Shown here: piece after piece, positions 48,884 through 57,932 of the stretch
How positions within the stretch are numbered: the first letter of the stretch is position 1
Layout of the letters: each line of letters opens with the position of its first letter
From: an uncultured Coriobacteriaceae bacterium
GTDB lineage: Bacteria; Actinomycetota; Coriobacteriia; Coriobacteriales; Atopobiaceae
DNA: 64,000 nucleotides
NCBI GenBank assembly: GCA_902788705.1
Contig: CADALE010000007.1
Span: 1 to 64,000 of the forward strand
Reading direction: 5' to 3'
Notes under the pieces: generated by a model
Told to the model about the DNA's origin: nothing
The model's input: only the letters and a program-made list of their open reading frames with translations
Database searches by the model: none
Program-made: the position numbers and the translations under genes

Positions 48884-51800
48884 CTACTGCAAGCCCTTGT
48901 ACTCCAGGCACAGCATCGTGAGGTCGTCAAACTGCTCGGCACCTTGCACAAACCCGTCCACGGCGGCGCGGACGTTGGCAAGCAGCTGCTGCGGCGCGTC
49001 GTCGGGCTGGCTGTTGAGGGCGTCGATCATGCGCTCGAGGCCAAACATCTGGTTTTGGGCATCGGTCGCCTCGGGCACGCCGTCGGTGTACACAAACAGC
49101 TTGTCACCCGGCTCCAGCTGCAGGTGGTACTCCTTGTACCGCATGCCCTCCATGATGCCGATCATTAGGCCATGCTTGTCCTTCAGCAGCTCGAAGGGAC
49201 CGCCCGCGCGCTTGATGGCCGGGTACTCGTGCCCGGCGTTGGCCGCCACCAGCTTGCCCGTCGATATCTCGAGGATGCCCATCCACACGGTCACGAACAT
49301 GTCGGCCTGGTTGTCGGCGACCAGGGTCTCGTTCGTCTTTGCCAACACGTCCGCGACGGACTGCCCCGCGGTGGCGAAGCTCTGCAGGATGACCTTCGAG
49401 ATCATCATGAACAGGGCGGCCGGGATGCCCTTGCCGCTAACGTCGGCGATCACCAGGCACAGGTGGTCATCGTCAATGAGGAAGAAGTCGTAGAAGTCGC
49501 CGCCCACCTCCTTGGCGGGGTCCATCGAGGCGTAGAGGTCAAACTCCTCGCGCTCGGGGAACGGCGGGAAGATGTGGGGAAGCGATCCTGCCTGGATCTG
49601 GTTGGCCATGCGCAGCTCGTTGCTGATGCGCTCGCGCTCGGCCTCCTCGCGGTGCTTCTCTTCGAGGGCCCGCATCTGGCGGTTCACGTACGCCCTCACC
49701 AGCACCATGATGGACAGGGCCGCCAGGCCCAGCGTGACCACGTAGAACCACGCCTGCTCGTACAGGGCCTTCTGCTTGGTGATCAGCACCGACATGGTCT
49801 TGCTCTCGCGTCCCATGGCGTCCTGGAGCTTCATCACGAAGCGGTACTCGCCGCCAGGAAGGTTGGTGTAGCTGATGGGGCCAAGCTCGCTGCAGCTGAT
49901 GGTGGTGGGCTCGTCGTCGAAGCCCATCAGCTGGTAGGACACCTGCGGATTGGTGAGCGAGTAGGTGTACACGTAGGCGTGCACGGTCAGTTTGCGCACG
50001 TGGGACCCAAGCGTGAAGTTGCCTGTCTTGTCGGGGTAGATGTGCGTGCCGTCCGCATCCAGGTAGGGGATCGACTGCTTGAGGCTGCCGATCACCTCCA
50101 GCGGCGTCTCTATGTTCACCTTGGTCACGCCCGAGCTGCCGGCGATGTAGAGGTTGCCGTCAGGCGTCAGCTCGCTGTACGAGTTGCTGGTGGTGAGGTG
50201 CGGAAGCCCGTTGGCGATGCCATAGTGCACCGACTCGATCTTGCCGTTGGCGATGAGCTGCTCGGTGGAGGTCACGTAGATGCCGTTGCTGCTTAGCACC
50301 CACATGTCGCCCTGGCTGCTCTCGTACAGGTCGAAGTTGTTGGAGTAGGGGAACTGGTGCAGCGTGGTCACGTGGTAGTTCTCGTCCATGTAGGCAAGCG
50401 AGTTTGACGTGACCACCCAGTACAGCTTATGTGCGGCGTCGTACTTGATGCGCATCACGATGCCGGAGCTCAGGCCATCATGCTCGTTGATGAAGTGCGC
50501 GCCCCTCCCGTCAAAGACGTAGATGCCGCCGCCGTCGGTGCCCGCGAGCACCTCGCCGTATGGACCGGAGGCAACCGTGAGCACCTCGAGGTTGGCGATG
50601 CCGTCGTCGGCGTCGTACAGCCTGGTGAGGCGGTCTCCTTCGAGCACGCCCACGCCGCCAGCACACGCCACGATTATGGAGCCGGTGGGCGTCTCGCTTA
50701 CCGCGCGGAAATGGTTGGTGGGGAAGCCGTCCTCCTCGTTGAAGGCCACCACCGTGCCGTGGTCGTAGCGGATGAGCCCGACGCCGCGCCACGTGGAGAT
50801 CCAGAGCCTGTCCCGGCTGTCGTGCAGCACCGAACGGATGCGGCACCCGTCCAGCAGCTCGAGGAGGTCGGACTCGCCGAGGTCGGCCCCCGATGCAGTG
50901 GTGGCCGACGTGAGCGGCAGCGAGGTCACGGGACCGTCGGTGCCAATGACCACCAGCCCGGTGTCGGTGCCCAAGAACAGCTGCCCGTCATGCATGCAGG
51001 TGGAGTTGACCACCATCTTGCCCAGGCCGTAGCGTGCCGAGAGGTCCATGAAGCGGTTGGGCACCAGCTTCATGACGCCCTGGCGCGACGAGGTGAACCA
51101 GAGGTTGCCCTCGTAGTCCTGGATGACCTGGTTGACCGAGCCGTTGAGGGGAAGGTTGCCCAGGTAGTGGAAGCCCTCGTCGTCCAGCAGGCCGATGCCG
51201 GTGCGACCGCACAGCCACACCTGGTCGCCAATCTGCTCGATGTCCACCACGTTGTTGAGCGGCGAGACGTCAACTACCTCCATCGCAGTGGCGTCGCGCT
51301 TGGGGTTGCCGTGGTACAGCAGCGAGTCCTCGGTGCCCACGTACAGCGACCCGGGATCGTTGAGGTCGGCGGCGATGCAGGTCATGCCCGGGATGCTGGT
51401 CTCGTTATGGTTGATGTACTCCACCAGCAGGCCCCTGCGCATGGCAAAGTAGTCGTCGGTGCTGGTGAGGCAGTACACCAGGTTGCCGGCGCCCTTCCTG
51501 ATGCTGTCGATGTAGGCGGTGCCCAGGCGATAGTCGGCCGCGGCGGAGAGGGTGAGGTCGGGGTTTACCACCGAGATGCCGGCAGAGGTGCCAACGTAGA
51601 TGGTGCCCGAGCCGTCCTCCTCGATGTCGGTGATCTTGTTTGAGCCCAGGCCGTCGGCCACGCCCCACCAGCGCAGATCGTCGTCATCCAGCATGGCCAG
51701 GCCGCTGTCGTTGGTGCCGATCCACAGGCGGTCCTGCTCGTCCACGTGCAGGCAGGCCACGCCGCCGATGCCCATGCTGGAGTCCATGCGCTCGAAGGTG

Positions 51801-52087
51801 GTGCCGTCGTAGCGGATGAGGCCGCTGTAGCTGCCTATCCAGATGAAGCCCTCGTCGCTCTGCACGATGTCGTTGGCCTCCGAGGTGGGAAGCCCGTTGG
51901 CGCTGTTGTACAGCACGGCCGAGTACTCGTCGGCGTGGCGCACCGGGTCGATGACCCGGCCTGGCGTGGCGGACTCGTCAGCCCATGCGGTGAGCGCGGT
52001 GGTGGCAAGCGCGAGGGCCAGCACGAGGCAGGCCACGAGGTGGCGCACCCCCGCCCGTCGCGTCGTATGCCTCATCGACCCTGTCAT
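48884..52087 (-). CDS. Sensor phosphatase: signal peptide, beta-propeller repeats, Y_Y_Y domain, SpoIIE-type PP2C
   Basis: 1067 residues. A signal peptide or anchor (about 14-35) is followed by ten or more two-component-regulator propeller repeats (IWIGSYSGLIRYDGTTF, LWIGTNDSGLAMLDDD and others), then a Y_Y_Y-like domain (YQLMGFDDEP...GEYRFVMKL), one membrane helix near 770-795, a coiled coil, and a complete SpoIIE/RsbU-type phosphatase with VGGDFYDFF, IADVSGKGIPAALFM and FDDLTML metal sites. An outside ligand would control dephosphorylation of an anti-sigma-factor antagonist. AAAGGA precedes the ATG. No antagonist or anti-sigma gene is nearby. Confidence 0.92.
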   Translation of the reverse strand: MTGSMRHTTRRAGVRHLVACLVLALALATTALTAWADESATPGRVIDPVRHADEYSAVLYNSANGLPTSEANDIVQSDEGFIWIGSYSGLIRYDGTTFERMDSSMGIGGVACLHVDEQDRLWIGTNDSGLAMLDDDDLRWWGVADGLGSNKITDIEEDGSGTIYVGTSAGISVVNPDLTLSAAADYRLGTAYIDSIRKGAGNLVYCLTSTDDYFAMRRGLLVEYINHNETSIPGMTCIAADLNDPGSLYVGTEDSLLYHGNPKRDATAMEVVDVSPLNNVVDIEQIGDQVWLCGRTGIGLLDDEGFHYLGNLPLNGSVNQVIQDYEGNLWFTSSRQGVMKLVPNRFMDLSARYGLGKMVVNSTCMHDGQLFLGTDTGLVVIGTDGPVTSLPLTSATTASGADLGESDLLELLDGCRIRSVLHDSRDRLWISTWRGVGLIRYDHGTVVAFNEEDGFPTNHFRAVSETPTGSIIVACAGGVGVLEGDRLTRLYDADDGIANLEVLTVASGPYGEVLAGTDGGGIYVFDGRGAHFINEHDGLSSGIVMRIKYDAAHKLYWVVTSNSLAYMDENYHVTTLHQFPYSNNFDLYESSQGDMWVLSSNGIYVTSTEQLIANGKIESVHYGIANGLPHLTTSNSYSELTPDGNLYIAGSSGVTKVNIETPLEVIGSLKQSIPYLDADGTHIYPDKTGNFTLGSHVRKLTVHAYVYTYSLTNPQVSYQLMGFDDEPTTISCSELGPISYTNLPGGEYRFVMKLQDAMGRESKTMSVLITKQKALYEQAWFYVVTLGLAALSIMVLVRAYVNRQMRALEEKHREEAERERISNELRMANQIQAGSLPHIFPPFPEREEFDLYASMDPAKEVGGDFYDFFLIDDDHLCLVIADVSGKGIPAALFMMISKVILQSFATAGQSVADVLAKTNETLVADNQADMFVTVWMGILEISTGKLVAANAGHEYPAIKRAGGPFELLKDKHGLMIGIMEGMRYKEYHLQLEPGDKLFVYTDGVPEATDAQNQMFGLERMIDALNSQPDDAPQQLLANVRAAVDGFVQGAEQFDDLTMLCLEYKGLQ

Positions 52088-52119
52088 GGAAGTCCTTTCC
52101 TTGGCAGCTGCTGCACCAT

Positions 52120-52125
52120 AGTATA
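52120..52125 (-). promoter_or_regulatory. -10 element for the sensor phosphatase gene
   Basis: TATACT on the minus strand lies 33 bases before the start. It is flanked by GCAGCAGC / GCAGCAGCTGCC repeats. No clear -35. Confidence 0.35.
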
Positions 52126-52183
52126 CGTGCTGCTGCCTGCGCTTTCTACGGGGTATGGCACGGATGCGCCATCCTTGGCATAC

Positions 52184-53503
52184 CTAGCGTGACCGCTCCA
52201 GCACGGTGACGGTCTCCACATGGAAGGTCTGTGGGAAAAGGTCCACGGGTGTCACGCGCACCGGCTCGAAGGTGCCTAGGTCCTCGAAGCGCGCGAGGTC
52301 GCGCGCAAGGGTGGCGGGGTCGCAACTCACGTAGGCGATTGCGCGGGCCGGCTGCTCGGAGAGCCGCCGCACCACGTCATCGGCAAGGCCGGCGCGCGGA
52401 GGGTCCACCACGATGACGTCGGCATCAGTGTCGGGAAACTCCCGCCCCGCGTCGCCGCCGATGGCGTCCACGTTGTCCAGCTGGGCATGCTCGAGGTTGC
52501 GCCGCAGGTCGCGTACGGCGGGGCCGTAGCTCTCCACGGCGCTCACAAAGGCGCATGAGCGCGCAAGCGGCAGCGTGAAGGTGCCCGCCCCACAGTACAG
52601 GTCCATGGCCTCGTCGTCCTCGCTGGGCTGCAGGGCGTCCATCACCAGCTGCACCAGGCGCTCGGCCCCGGCGGTGTTCACCTGGAAGAACGAGGGCGCC
52701 GAGAGGGCCATCCGGCCGCCTGCCACGCGCTCGGTCCAGTAGCCCTTGCCCGACAGGCGCTCTACGCCCACGACGCGGCGGGCCTTGCTGGGGCCCTTCG
52801 ACAGCACGTGCACCACCGACGTGGCGCGCAGCGCGTCGCCCAGCACCTTTGCCACCTTGCCACGCGGGAAGCCGCCGGGCGAGGTCCACAGCGACACCTC
52901 CACGTCGCGGGTGCGACTGGACGAGCGCACGCCGATGCGCTCGAACGAGAGGTCGAAGGCGTTGGACACATAGCCCATGGCGCCCGCGAGCGACCTCACC
53001 AGGCGCTTGTCCTGGGCATCCAGCAGTGGGCAGGCGTCAACCTTCACGAGGCCGTTGCCGTTGTCCTCGTGCATGCCCACCACCGTGCGACGTCCCGCGC
53101 GGGAGAAGCCCAGCTCGATCTTGTTACGATAGCCCCAGTCGTTGCCGGGGCGCTCCGCCGGCGCCACCAGGCGCTCGGCTCGGTCCTGGTCAAAGTGGCC
53201 GATGCGCGTGAGCGCGCCCACCACGCCGTCGCGCTTCTCGTCGAGCTGCGCTTGGCGCGAGAGGTGTGCCCACGGGCAGCCGCCGCACAGGCCGACGAAG
53301 GGGCAGGGGACATCGACGCGCTGGTCGGAGGGCTGTGCCACCCGCTGCAGGCGCGCGCGGGAGAACGTGGGGCGCTCCTCCTCGAGGCTGGCCTCCACCA
53401 CGTCGCCGGGAACGGCCCCGCCCGATACAAAGACCGTCTTGCCGTCGGGGTCGTGCGCGATGGCGTCGGGACCGTAGGACATGCGCTCTATCTGCAGCGT
53501 CAT
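52184..53503 (-). CDS. RlmD/RumA-like 23S rRNA (uracil-5-)-methyltransferase
   Basis: About 439 residues. An N-terminal TRAM domain (MTLQIERMSYGPDAIAHDPDG...VFVSG) is followed by a 4Fe-4S cysteine set (CPFVGLCGGC and a later CPLL), then the SAM Rossmann domain (DLYCGAGTFTLPLA) and the catalytic DPPRAGL and SCDPATLARD (nucleophilic Cys). It methylates a uridine in 23S rRNA or tRNA. The start is unclear: ATG 53503 fits the family, while GTG 53569 has AAGAAGGAATAG just upstream and would add 22 residues. A hairpin (53509-53541) lies between the two. Confidence 0.93.
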   Translation of the reverse strand: MTLQIERMSYGPDAIAHDPDGKTVFVSGGAVPGDVVEASLEEERPTFSRARLQRVAQPSDQRVDVPCPFVGLCGGCPWAHLSRQAQLDEKRDGVVGALTRIGHFDQDRAERLVAPAERPGNDWGYRNKIELGFSRAGRRTVVGMHEDNGNGLVKVDACPLLDAQDKRLVRSLAGAMGYVSNAFDLSFERIGVRSSSRTRDVEVSLWTSPGGFPRGKVAKVLGDALRATSVVHVLSKGPSKARRVVGVERLSGKGYWTERVAGGRMALSAPSFFQVNTAGAERLVQLVMDALQPSEDDEAMDLYCGAGTFTLPLARSCAFVSAVESYGPAVRDLRRNLEHAQLDNVDAIGGDAGREFPDTDADVIVVDPPRAGLADDVVRRLSEQPARAIAYVSCDPATLARDLARFEDLGTFEPVRVTPVDLFPQTFHVETVTVLERSR

Positions 53504-53508
53504 GAGGG

Positions 53509-53541
53509 GGCCACCCTCCCGCGCGGGGCGAGAGGGTGGCC
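53509..53541 (-). promoter_or_regulatory. Hairpin covering the start region of the RNA methyltransferase gene
   Basis: GGCCACCCTC (53509-53518) pairs perfectly with GAGGGTGGCC (53532-53541). In minus-strand sense the GAGGG that would serve the 53503 start lies in the 3' arm of the stem. Either it regulates translation, or the start at 53569 is correct and the hairpin is inside the coding region. Confidence 0.45.
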
Positions 53542-53572
53542 GGTTTGCGTTCTGGTTGCGTGCGGGCACGTG

Positions 53573-56293
53573 CTATTCCTTCTTGTCAGAGATGCGTCCG
53601 AAGAAGATGGCCTTGAAGCCCAGCGCGATGAGCTTGAAGCCCAGGGCAAAGCGACCGGGCGTGCGCTTCTCGATGGCGCGGCTGGTGGCCTGGGCCTCGT
53701 CCACCTGGGTGGCCTCGGCGGCGGGCTGCACGGGCTCCTCGGCCTCAGCCTCGGGCTCGTCGTCGATGATGTGCGCGTGCACGTGCTCGGCCTCGACGGC
53801 CGCGGGTCGTGCCGCGCGCGCAGGCTCGGCAGGGGCCTCTGCCTGCTCGGCAGCCTCGGGAGCCACCTCAACCTGCTCGTCGGCCTCAGGCGCCGCCTCA
53901 ACCTGCTCGGTGGCCGGTGCCACCTCTGCGGCCGGCGCCTCGGCAGCCTGGTCCTTGGGATCGTCGTCTACGAAGCTGTGGCTGGGGATGGACGAGACTC
54001 GGCGCAGCTGGTCAAGCGTGAGGTCGGGCACGATGCGGCTTGCCGGCGTCATGGGGGCCAGCTCGGCCTCGTCGGCATTGGCGCGCATCTCGGCCACGGT
54101 TATCAGCAGCTCCTGGCTGTTGATGGTGGGCTCGCCCGGCTCGGGAAGCACCTTCTCCCAGGTGCCGTCGGCCGTGAGCTGGCGCGCCTTGGCGTTGTCG
54201 GCCAGCTGCAGGTTCACGTACTGCATCACCAGCGAACGGCAGTGGTCGTCAAGCACGGGGTAGGCAATCTCCACGCGGTGCTCGGTGTTGCGCGTCATCA
54301 TGTCGGCGCTGGACAGGTACACGAGGTCGGTGTCTACGCCAAAGGCGTACACGCGCGCGTGCTCCAGGAAGCGTCCCACGATCTGGCGGACCACCAGGCC
54401 GTCGGTCTTGCCGGGCACGCCCGCCTTGATGCAGGTGATGCCGCGGATGATCATCACCACGGTGACGCCTGCCTGGCAGGCCTCCGAGATCTTGTCGATG
54501 ACGTCGCGGTCGGTGAGGGAGTTCATCTTCATGAACACCTGCGCCGGCTCGCCGGAGCGCGCGCGGGCGATCTCGCGGTTGAGGCCGCGCATCACCAGCG
54601 GCTTCAGGCTGGACGGTGCCACGCCCAGGTGCTTGTAGGTGCCGTTGAGGTTGCCCAGCGACAGGTTGCGGAAGAAGGTGTTGCCGTCGTCGCCGATGCC
54701 CTCGTGGGCCGTGAGCAGCATGAAGTCGGAGTACAGGCGCGCGGTCTTCTCGTTGAAGTTGCCGGTGCCCAGGCACGTGATGCGGTGGATGGTGCCGTGG
54801 TCGCTGTAGGTGATCTGGCAGATCTTGGAGTGGCACTTGAAGCCCTCGGAGCCGTAGATGACGGTGCAGCCGGCGCTTTCCAGCCGCTCGGCCCACGCGA
54901 TGTTGTTGGCCTCGTCAAAGCGGGCACGCAGCTCCATGAGCACCGTGACCTCCTTGCCGTTCTCGACGGCGGCGATGAGGCTCTCGCACAGGCGGGACTG
55001 CTTGGCCACGCGGTACAGCGTGATCTTGATGGAGATGCACGACTCGTCAACCGACGCCTCGCGTAGCAGACGCAGCAGCGGCGCCATGCTCTCGTAGGGG
55101 TAGAACAGCAGCACGTCGTGGTCCTCCACCTGCTCGCGCATGGGGCGCGAGAGGTCGACCATGGGGGAGTTCTGCGGCTCGAAGGGTTCGTACAGCAGGC
55201 GGTCCTGGAACTCCTGCGGGATGTGGTCCTCCAGGCTGTACACATAGCCCAGGTCAAGCGGCATGTTGGTGTGGAACACGTGGGTGTCGTCCAGATGCAT
55301 GGCGTCGGCGATGAAGGCCTCCACGTCGTGGTCGAGGTCGCGGTCAATCTCCAAGCGCACGGCCTGCAGGCGCAGGCGGCGCTTGAGCACGGCCTTCATG
55401 TGGTCGCGGTAGTCCTCGTCCACGTCGCTGCCCTCGTCGGGGTCGACGTCGGCGTTGCGCGTCACGCGGATTACCGCCGCGCTCGTGGGGATGTAGTCGC
55501 CGAAGCAGTCGCCCAGGCGGGAGAGGATGACGTCCTCAAGCAGCATGTAGCGCCAGTTGCGCGGCGTGGAGGGCAGCTCCACCACGCGCGGCAGCGAGTG
55601 GGGAACCTCCACGATGCCCAGCAGGCCCTCCTCGTCGGTGCCGTCAAGCGAGCAGATGGCGTACAGGCGGCCGTTCTTGAGGTTGGGGAAGGGGTGCCGC
55701 GGGTCGACGATCATCGGCGAGCTGATGGGGGCCACGTTCTGCTTGTAATAGTGGGCCACCTGTCGCAGGTCAACGTCGGTGAGGTCCTCGGTGCGCACGC
55801 GGGTGAGGCCCGCGCCGGAGAGGTTGGCCTCGATGCCCGAGAAGGCCGACGCCTGCTTTACCAGCAGGCCCTTGAGTTCGGAGAGTGCGTGCTCGATCTG
55901 CTCGCCGGGCGTCTCGTTGGAGCGGATGTCGCGCGGCTGCAGCTTGAGGCGCGTGAGGTCGGACAGGCTGCCGATGCGCACCATGAACCACTCGTCCAGG
56001 TTGCTGCCAAAGATGGAGACAAACTTGAGGCGCTCGAACAGGGGCACCGTCTCGTCCAGCGCCTCGTCAAGCACGCGCTCGTCGAAGCGCAGCCAGCTTA
56101 CCTCGCGACCCTGGGTGTAGGAGTAGTCGCGCGAGTGCTCAGGCTCCTCGGGTTTGATGACCGTGCGCTTGCGACTCTTGCCCAGCGCCTTCTTGGTGCG
56201 TCGCTCCGTTGCCTCCTGCAGCTTGGCCTTGGCAGCGGCACGACGCGCCTTTAGGTCGTCCTTCTTGTCACGCTTCTTCTTGGATTTGGCCAT
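53573..56293 (-). CDS. ppk1: Polyphosphate kinase 1 with long acidic C-terminal extension
   Basis: 906 residues, about 200 more than a typical PPK1. The N domain, the head domain and both catalytic phospholipase D-like domains are present: EGFKCHSKICQI carries the phosphorylated histidine and NTEHRVEI the second one. After about residue 705 comes an Ala/Glu/Pro/Val-rich tail (AAEAPAAEVAPATEQVEAAPE and similar) and a short hydrophobic end (FALGFKLIALGFKAIFFGR). The N-terminus is Lys-rich. It makes polyphosphate from ATP, reversibly. Start at 56293; AAAGGGG lies a little far upstream. Confidence 0.95.
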   Translation of the reverse strand: MAKSKKKRDKKDDLKARRAAAKAKLQEATERRTKKALGKSRKRTVIKPEEPEHSRDYSYTQGREVSWLRFDERVLDEALDETVPLFERLKFVSIFGSNLDEWFMVRIGSLSDLTRLKLQPRDIRSNETPGEQIEHALSELKGLLVKQASAFSGIEANLSGAGLTRVRTEDLTDVDLRQVAHYYKQNVAPISSPMIVDPRHPFPNLKNGRLYAICSLDGTDEEGLLGIVEVPHSLPRVVELPSTPRNWRYMLLEDVILSRLGDCFGDYIPTSAAVIRVTRNADVDPDEGSDVDEDYRDHMKAVLKRRLRLQAVRLEIDRDLDHDVEAFIADAMHLDDTHVFHTNMPLDLGYVYSLEDHIPQEFQDRLLYEPFEPQNSPMVDLSRPMREQVEDHDVLLFYPYESMAPLLRLLREASVDESCISIKITLYRVAKQSRLCESLIAAVENGKEVTVLMELRARFDEANNIAWAERLESAGCTVIYGSEGFKCHSKICQITYSDHGTIHRITCLGTGNFNEKTARLYSDFMLLTAHEGIGDDGNTFFRNLSLGNLNGTYKHLGVAPSSLKPLVMRGLNREIARARSGEPAQVFMKMNSLTDRDVIDKISEACQAGVTVVMIIRGITCIKAGVPGKTDGLVVRQIVGRFLEHARVYAFGVDTDLVYLSSADMMTRNTEHRVEIAYPVLDDHCRSLVMQYVNLQLADNAKARQLTADGTWEKVLPEPGEPTINSQELLITVAEMRANADEAELAPMTPASRIVPDLTLDQLRRVSSIPSHSFVDDDPKDQAAEAPAAEVAPATEQVEAAPEADEQVEVAPEAAEQAEAPAEPARAARPAAVEAEHVHAHIIDDEPEAEAEEPVQPAAEATQVDEAQATSRAIEKRTPGRFALGFKLIALGFKAIFFGRISDKKE

Positions 56294-56333
56294 GATGGAT
56301 GGGCACCCCTTTGGTCGGTTGACATGCCCATCC

Positions 56334-56342
56334 ATTCTATCA
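56334..56342 (-). promoter_or_regulatory. Extended -10 promoter of ppk1
   Basis: On the minus strand this reads TGATAGAAT, identical to the element before glf. No convincing -35 was found. Confidence 0.45.
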
Positions 56343-56402
56343 GTGCTGTGCACTTGTGGGTATGACTTGTTCAGAGGGAGTGCAGGTGACGGCCAGCGGA
56401 GG

Positions 56403-56531
56403 GCCGGACACCGGGAGCGCGGACAGTGGGGACGGGCTGCGGGGAGGGCGGGCGCAGCCCGTCCCCACTGTCCCGCGCCCGCAGCCCCGCCTCCCCGGAC
56501 AAAGTGCTACGTCCCCGGTGTCCGCGCCCGG
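56403..56531. repeat. Dispersed palindromic repeat, copy 3 (composite)
   Basis: CGGACACCGGG at the left pairs with CCCGGTGTCCG near 56514-56524. Inside is a second hairpin: GGACAGTGGGGACGGGCTGCG pairs with CGCAGCCCGTCCCC... A right-side GGACAAAGTGCTACGTCCCC matches the right arms of copies 1 and 2, but its left counterpart is missing. It occupies most of the divergent ppk1-arcA gap. Confidence 0.85.
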
Positions 56532-56573
56532 TGAGGAGAAGCGGTCGAGGATCGCCACGCTGCGGCGCACAAT

Positions 56574-56589
56574 GTTACGATTGAGTAAC
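56574..56589 (+). promoter_or_regulatory. Inverted repeat before arcA
   Basis: GTTAC-GATTGA-GTAAC, 27 bases upstream of the arcA start, with a possible -10 CACAAT at 56568-56573. It is a plausible regulator site but does not match the ArgR consensus I know. Confidence 0.35.
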
Positions 56590-56615
56590 GCGCCACCCAA
56601 GCAAGGAGGTTCGAC

Positions 56616-57869
56616 ATGCCACAGGGTCTGAGCGTTCGAAACGAGATCGGTCGTCTGAGAACGGTGATGCTGCATCGCCCAGGCGATGAGCTGCTCAACC
56701 TCTCTCCGGACAGCCTGGGCAGGCTCCTCTTCGATGACATTCCCTTCCTTGCCGGTGCCCAGGCCGAGCACGACGCCTTCGCGCAGATGCTGCGCGACGA
56801 GGGCGTGGAGGTGCTCTACCTCGACCAGCTTGTGGCCGAGGCCATTGACGCATGCCCCGACGGCCGCAACCTCTTTGTCAGACGTTACGTGGACGAGTGC
56901 GGCCTCGGAGGTTGCGACGCCCTGCAGGGCCTCGTGCGCGAGGTGCTGCTTGCCCAGCCCACCACGGTCGACCTCGTGCGCAAGGCCATATCGGGCATCC
57001 GCGCCGACGAAGTGGGCGAGTCGCCTGCGTACGCGCGGTCGCTGGCCGACATCCTCAACGTAAACGGCAGCGAGGAGGACGGCCTGCTGGTAGACCCCAT
57101 TCCCAATAGCTACTTCACGCGCGACCCCTTCACGGTGCTGGGCTCCGGCGTGAGCATAAACCGCATGCTGTCGGCCACGCGCCGGCGCGAGACCCTTCTG
57201 GGGGACATGATCTTTGCCTATCACCCCAGCTACCGAGGGGTTCCGCGCTGGTATGGGCGCGACCTTCCCTTCCACATGGAGGGCGGCGACATCCTGGTGC
57301 TGGGCAACCGCACCCTTGCCGTGGGCATCTCGGAGCGCACGCAGTCCGCTGCGGTGGACGTCTTCGCGCGCAACGTTCTGTGGGGAGGCGAGGGTACCGA
57401 CGTCGACCGCGTGCTTGCCCTGCTCATCCCGCGCAAGCGCGCGTTCATGCACCTAGACACGGTGTTTACGCAGCTCGACGTGGACGCCTTCACCATGCAT
57501 CCCGGCATCTTGGGAACGCTGCGCGTGTTCGAGCTTACCCGCGGCGCACGCCCAGGCGAGGTTCGCATACGGCAGCGCGACGAGACGCTGGGGGAGGTGC
57601 TTGCGGGGGCCCTTGGCCTGGACGCGGTTCGCCTCATCAAATGCGGCGGCGACGACGCCATTGCCGCGACGCGCGAGCAGTGGAACGACGGCTCCAACAC
57701 GCTGGCGGTCTGCCCGGGGCGCGTCTTCGTGTACCAGCGCAACCAGGTTACCAACGACATCCTGTACAAGGAGGGCTTCGAGATCCTGGAGATCCCCTCG
57801 GGCGAGCTTTCGCGCGGCCGCGGCGGCCCGCACTGCATGAGCATGCCCTTCGTGCGCGACGAGCTGTAG
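56616..57869 (+). CDS. arcA: Arginine deiminase
   Basis: 417 residues. The N-terminal VRNEIGRLRTVMLHRPGDEL, FTRDPFTVLG, MEGGDILVLGN and the nucleophilic Cys407 in GGPHCMSMP are all intact. It hydrolyses arginine to citrulline and ammonia. AAGGAGG precedes the ATG. arcB follows after 63 bases; no carbamate kinase or arginine/ornithine antiporter is in the window. Confidence 0.97.
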   Translation: MPQGLSVRNEIGRLRTVMLHRPGDELLNLSPDSLGRLLFDDIPFLAGAQAEHDAFAQMLRDEGVEVLYLDQLVAEAIDACPDGRNLFVRRYVDECGLGGCDALQGLVREVLLAQPTTVDLVRKAISGIRADEVGESPAYARSLADILNVNGSEEDGLLVDPIPNSYFTRDPFTVLGSGVSINRMLSATRRRETLLGDMIFAYHPSYRGVPRWYGRDLPFHMEGGDILVLGNRTLAVGISERTQSAAVDVFARNVLWGGEGTDVDRVLALLIPRKRAFMHLDTVFTQLDVDAFTMHPGILGTLRVFELTRGARPGEVRIRQRDETLGEVLAGALGLDAVRLIKCGGDDAIAATREQWNDGSNTLAVCPGRVFVYQRNQVTNDILYKEGFEILEIPSGELSRGRGGPHCMSMPFVRDEL

Positions 57870-57932
57870 CCACCGTCGCCCCCGATACGCTACCATGTTC
57901 CCATCGCATCAACTGTAGGAAGGACAATACCC

